The notes below the pieces were generated by a model. That model saw nothing but the letters and a program-made list of their open reading frames with translations. It was not told the origin of the DNA and made no database searches. Source: Dehalococcoidia bacterium (GTDB lineage: Bacteria; Chloroflexota; Dehalococcoidia; JACVQG01; JAHKAY01). From it: a stretch of DNA of 7,932 bases. The translations under genes were made by a program, and so were the position numbers. Below, piece by piece: positions 5,787 to 7,932 of the stretch. The stretch covers positions 1 through 7,932 of the forward strand of contig JASLXN010000063.1 in the NCBI GenBank assembly GCA_030740315.1, written 5' to 3'. Positions within the stretch are counted from its first letter, which is position 1, and each line of letters starts with the position of its first letter.

Positions 5787-7217
5787 TCAGCCAGTGGCTA
5801 CATTCCTAGTGCTAGGGAACAGTTTTCCTGGATTGAGCAGTCCCTTGGGATCCAAGCCGTCCTTGATAAACCTCATTACCCTCATCTCGGTGGGGCTTAT
5901 CTTGAGGGGTAGAAAAGCGGCCTTAGAGACGCCTATACCGTGCTCACCGGATACGGTGCCGCCTAACTCAAGAGCCGTCTGTACCATCTCGGTAACCGCG
6001 TGCTCCAACCGGGATATATCCTTTTCCTCCCGGGAACCGGCGATGAAGTAAGGGTGCAGGTTGCCGTCCCCGGCGTGGCCCATCACTCCGGCCAGTATGC
6101 TGAATCGGGCACCTATCTCCGCTACTGCCTCCACCATCTCCACCAGACGGCTGGGGGGCACGGTGGCATCCTCTAGGAACAGTACCGGTTGGGTGCCCAA
6201 GCCTTGTTGAGGGTGGGCGTGAGCCAGGGCAGGTAACACGGAGCGGCGGGCCAGGGTTAGGTGCTCAGCCTGCTGGGGCGTTTCAGCTACCCTCACTTCC
6301 ATTGCGCCATATTCTCGGCAGAGGCTAGCCAGTTGCTCCGCTTCCTGGGCGGCGGAATCGGGTGTGCCGTCGGCTTCTATCAGGAGCACAGCCTCGGCGC
6401 CGGTGGGGGTTCCGGTTCGGGTATGGGCATCAACACAACGGAGTGTTGTGCCGTCCATGAACTCCAGGGTGGATGGCAGTAGCCTGTGGGACACGATTGC
6501 GGACACGGTGGCCGCTGCCTGGGCCGGAGTTCGGAATGCGGCCAGGAGCGTCTTCTTGGCAAGGGGCAGCGGGATAAGGTGCAGCGTAATGCGGGTGAAG
6601 ACCGCCAGTGTGCCCTCGGAGCCTACCATGAGGCGGGTTAGGTCGTAGCCGGTTGCGTTTTTAGCCGTTGTTGCCCCGGTGGTCATCACCTCGCCGTCGG
6701 GCAGAACTACCTCCAGGCCCAACACATAGTGGCGGGTGACGCCGTACTTGAGTGCTCGCAATCCTCCGGCACCCGTTGCCACATTGCCGCCAATGGTGCA
6801 GGCACCGGCGCTTGACGGATCCGGTGGATAGAACAGGCCTTGGGCCTCCACGGCTTGGTGAATGGCGCCGGTGGTGACACCCGGCTCCACTACGGTGACC
6901 AGGTTGGTGGCATCAACATGAAGGATACGGTTCATACCGGTTAGGCACACCACCACGCTCTTCCCCGGAGCCGGCAGGCTTGCACCGGAAAGCCCTGTAC
7001 CCGCCCCCCGCGGAACAACGGGTACCCCCAGCCGGTAGCATAGCCCTAGAAGTTGCGACATCTCTTGAGTTGAAGCTGGGAAGACCACCGCTTGGGGGAG
7101 GTTACTGGATGAGGGGGAGGCATCATAGCTGTAACAGAGCAGGTCCTCAGGCGAGGAGAGCACCCTCTCCCGGTTAACAACCCTCTCTAAATCTGCGACC
7201 AGACTGCGGGACGACAT
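5787..7217 (-). CDS. glcD: FAD-linked glycolate/D-lactate dehydrogenase subunit (GlcD-like)
   Basis: A 476-residue flavoprotein of the VAO/PCMH family with the FAD-linked oxidase C-terminal domain. The FAD-binding half shows PRGAGTGLSG (69-78), PPDPSS (131-136), GGNVATGAGG (143-152), KYG (157-159) and KNATGYDL (186-193). The C-terminal catalytic half shows GHAGDGNLHP (380-389), SGEHGIG (423-429) and LNPGK (461-465), all expected for 2-hydroxyacid oxidation. It should oxidise glycolate, D-lactate or a similar D-2-hydroxyacid, with electrons leaving through the adjacent GlcF-like subunit; no GlcE-type subunit is present. Length is normal. ATG 7217 is chosen although it has no Shine-Dalgarno: a perfect TATAAT lies only 5 nt upstream, so the mRNA is probably leaderless. 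Substrate choice among glycolate, D-lactate and others is not resolved. Confidence 0.92.
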   Translation of the reverse strand: MSSRSLVADLERVVNRERVLSSPEDLLCYSYDASPSSSNLPQAVVFPASTQEMSQLLGLCYRLGVPVVPRGAGTGLSGASLPAPGKSVVVCLTGMNRILHVDATNLVTVVEPGVTTGAIHQAVEAQGLFYPPDPSSAGACTIGGNVATGAGGLRALKYGVTRHYVLGLEVVLPDGEVMTTGATTAKNATGYDLTRLMVGSEGTLAVFTRITLHLIPLPLAKKTLLAAFRTPAQAAATVSAIVSHRLLPSTLEFMDGTTLRCVDAHTRTGTPTGAEAVLLIEADGTPDSAAQEAEQLASLCREYGAMEVRVAETPQQAEHLTLARRSVLPALAHAHPQQGLGTQPVLFLEDATVPPSRLVEMVEAVAEIGARFSILAGVMGHAGDGNLHPYFIAGSREEKDISRLEHAVTEMVQTALELGGTVSGEHGIGVSKAAFLPLKISPTEMRVMRFIKDGLDPKGLLNPGKLFPSTRNVATG

Positions 7218-7222
7218 ACTTG

Positions 7223-7228
7223 ATTATA
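7223..7228 (-). promoter_or_regulatory. -10 box for a leaderless glcDF transcript
   Basis: On the - strand this reads TATAAT, a perfect -10 hexamer, ending 5 nt before the glcD ATG (7217-7215). With standard -10 to +1 spacing, transcription would begin at about 7217-7216, on the start codon itself. No ribosome site is present upstream of that ATG, which fits leaderless translation. The matching -35 is poor: TGGCGC at 7251-7246 with 17-nt spacing. Confidence 0.55.
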
Positions 7229-7264
7229 CATCGCGGGAGAAGCCGGCGCCATCTCGCCAGCTCT

Positions 7265-7293
7265 TTGAAACTGTACCCACCGGGTGGTACAAT
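7265..7293 (+). promoter_or_regulatory. sigma70-type promoter with palindromic spacer, small-protein operon
   Basis: TTGAAA (7265-7270) and TACAAT (7288-7293) are exactly 17 nt apart, each matching consensus at five of six positions. The spacer contains an inverted repeat CCACC-G-GGTGG (7277-7287) that abuts the -10 box and is flanked by GTAC on both sides (7273-7276 and 7287-7290), a good position for a repressor operator. Transcription should start near 7300. It diverges from the glcD promoter about 40 nt away, so one regulator bound here could affect both directions. Confidence 0.6.
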
Positions 7294-7299
7294 AAAGGC

Positions 7300-7445
7300 A
7301 GAGGAATCCAGCCTTAGAATAGAATAAAGGAGACACCAGGGTAGGTAGCAGGTGAGACAAAAGTCATATATCCGTGACTTGCTTCTGGGTAAAATGGAAC
7401 CTGTAGGGTGGCATTGAAGGAGTAATGTAATCTCGGGTGGCAACT
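7300..7445 (+). promoter_or_regulatory. 5' leader of the small cysteine-rich protein operon
   Basis: The predicted leader is about 145 nt, long for an 81-codon gene. It contains a 6-bp inverted repeat AAGTCA-TATATCCG-TGACTT (7361-7380), a 7-codon reading frame MEPVGWH (ATG 7394, TGA 7415-7417), a Shine-Dalgarno-like GAAGGAG (7416-7422) followed by ATG-TAA (7425-7430), and a direct repeat GGGTGGCA at 7406-7413 and 7435-7442. The second GGGTGG lies 5 nt ahead of ATG 7446. No known riboswitch or T-box signature is complete; GGGTGG resembles part of the T-box core, but the ACCGCG half is absent. Confidence 0.35.
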
Positions 7446-7691
7446 ATGATTTTTGACAAGACGTTCTGTCCCGGCAGCAAATCCTTCAGGGAGCCTATGC
7501 CTGAAGACTATACTTGCCAGCAGTGCGGCTATGAAGTTGAGATATGGACCCATGAATTAAGGGGCACCTGTCCCAAGTGTGGTGCCTCCGTTTTTAAAGA
7601 GAGGACGCCTTCTTGTATAGATTGGTGCCAGCATGCCAAAGAATGTGTGGGCGAGGAGACATTCGATCGGCTTATGGAGGGAAAGGAATAA
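7446..7691 (+). CDS. small conserved cysteine-rich (zinc ribbon-like) protein of anaerobes, function unknown
   Basis: An 81-residue protein with eight cysteines. A classic zinc ribbon is formed by C24-x2-C27 and C42-x2-C45 (TCQQCG and TCPKCG). A second set, C8 (FCPGSK), C57, C61 and C67 (SCIDWCQHAKECVG), could bind another metal ion or an Fe-S cluster. I recall FCPGSK...SCIDWC.xAxECVG as a conserved pattern in uncharacterised small proteins of methanogens and anaerobic bacteria, sometimes labelled phosphohydrolase by association; the sequence gives no enzyme evidence. The start is uncertain: ATG 7446 has GGGTGG 5 nt upstream, whereas an in-frame GTG at 7437 would add MAT and has GAAGGAG 14 nt upstream. 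The next gene starts 2 nt after its stop, so the two are co-translated. Cytosolic; no signal peptide. Confidence 0.75.
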   Translation: MIFDKTFCPGSKSFREPMPEDYTCQQCGYEVEIWTHELRGTCPKCGASVFKERTPSCIDWCQHAKECVGEETFDRLMEGKE

Positions 7692-7693
7692 AT

Positions 7694-7864
7694 ATGGCTA
7701 CGCCTGGTACGGAAAACACGCAGCAGGGAGACCAACCAGAACTCGCGTGCCATCGGTGTGGCGCTGTTAGCGAGCAGAGGCCGCTGTTACCGGTGGTAAG
7801 CCAGAGCACCCAGCAATGGGTATGCGTGCGCTGCCTGCCTGAGCTTATACACGGCTCACATTAG
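7694..7864 (+). CDS. tiny two-CxxC (zinc knuckle) protein, function unknown
   Basis: A 56-residue protein with C19-H-R-C22-G and C44-V-R-C47, giving one predicted four-cysteine zinc site; the C-terminus WVCVRCLPELIHG is strongly patterned. The first 17 residues are polar and probably flexible. ATG 7694 follows the stop of the previous cysteine-rich gene by 2 nt, and GGAGGGAAAGG (7676-7686) provides a ribosome site 7 nt upstream. An earlier in-frame ATG at 7613 would overlap the preceding gene by 79 nt and is not needed. I do not recognise a named family. The tight coupling suggests that the two small metal-binding proteins act together, perhaps in regulation, metal handling or as an assembly factor. 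Confidence 0.7.
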   Translation: MATPGTENTQQGDQPELACHRCGAVSEQRPLLPVVSQSTQQWVCVRCLPELIHGSH

Positions 7865-7881
7865 CCGTCGGTGATTGGTGG

Positions 7882-7932
7882 ATGGGCTGTGGCTGCGGCA
7901 AAGGAACAAGCTTTTTCAGTTTGCACTCAGCA
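7882..7932 (+). CDS. possible start of a Gly/Cys-rich small protein, cut by window end
   Basis: ATG 7882 opens a frame that begins MGCGCGKGTSF and stays open for 17 codons to the window edge. The CGCG start recalls short metal-binding peptides and would make a third cysteine-rich gene in the row. The only ribosome-site candidate is GGTGG directly abutting the ATG, which is poor. The gap from the previous stop is 17 nt, compatible with an operon. With so few codons visible, chance is a real alternative. Confidence 0.25.
   Translation, partial: MGCGCGKGTSFFSLHSA

Noticed and set aside
5626..6051. 141-codon plus-strand frame across the glcF/glcD junction
   Set aside because: Antisense to both genes, no recognisable motif and no ribosome site.
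7275..7445. T-box riboswitch suggested by repeated GGGTGG motifs
   Set aside because: The T-box core needs GGGTGGNACCGCG; the second half is missing at all three copies and there is no antiterminator/terminator pair or tRNA-related gene downstream.

Overview
This window shows about 7.9 kb of moderately GC-rich bacterial DNA carrying mostly ordinary metabolic genes, many of them redox and iron-sulfur enzymes. The set is a 2-oxoacid:ferredoxin oxidoreductase, a two-gene glycolate/D-lactate dehydrogenase, an FMN-binding flavin reductase-like protein, and small cysteine-rich proteins of a type I associate with strict anaerobes. This suggests an anaerobic bacterium. A head-to-head repeat of the 'TGTCATTCTGAG...' kind, one leaderless promoter and the gene content fit Chloroflexota (Dehalococcoidia-like), but that placement is inference. 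TAA, TAG and TGA all end intact genes, so the code looks standard.

Left part (1-768, + strand): the 3' end of the TPP-binding beta subunit of a 2-oxoacid:ferredoxin oxidoreductase, followed 6 nt later by its 2x[4Fe-4S] delta subunit. An intergenic stretch (769-1166) holds an inverted, MITE-like repeat (932-1038). A good sigma70-type promoter (1167-1195) then drives a two-gene operon: an LsrF/DhnA-type class I aldolase (1278-2078) and a zinc-dependent medium-chain dehydrogenase of the sorbitol/threonine dehydrogenase type (2090-3115). Together they look like a pathway for an unidentified sugar, polyol or phosphorylated keto compound.

Middle: 3122-3564 looks like the broken remains of a small membrane protein gene. 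A further promoter (3606-3635) precedes a flavin reductase-family gene (3669-4241). A non-coding convergent gap (4242-4579) follows.

Right part: on the - strand, glcD (7217-5787) and glcF (5785-4580) are translationally coupled and encode an FAD plus Fe-S 2-hydroxyacid dehydrogenase. glcD has a perfect TATAAT box so close to its ATG that the mRNA should be leaderless. Divergently, a near-consensus promoter (7265-7293) with a palindrome in its spacer drives a leader of about 145 nt and two tightly spaced tiny cysteine-rich proteins (7446-7691 and 7694-7864). A third glycine/cysteine-rich reading frame (7882 onward) may begin before the window ends. This small-protein cluster is the least explained part of the window. 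I see no CRISPR array, transposase, tRNA or rRNA.
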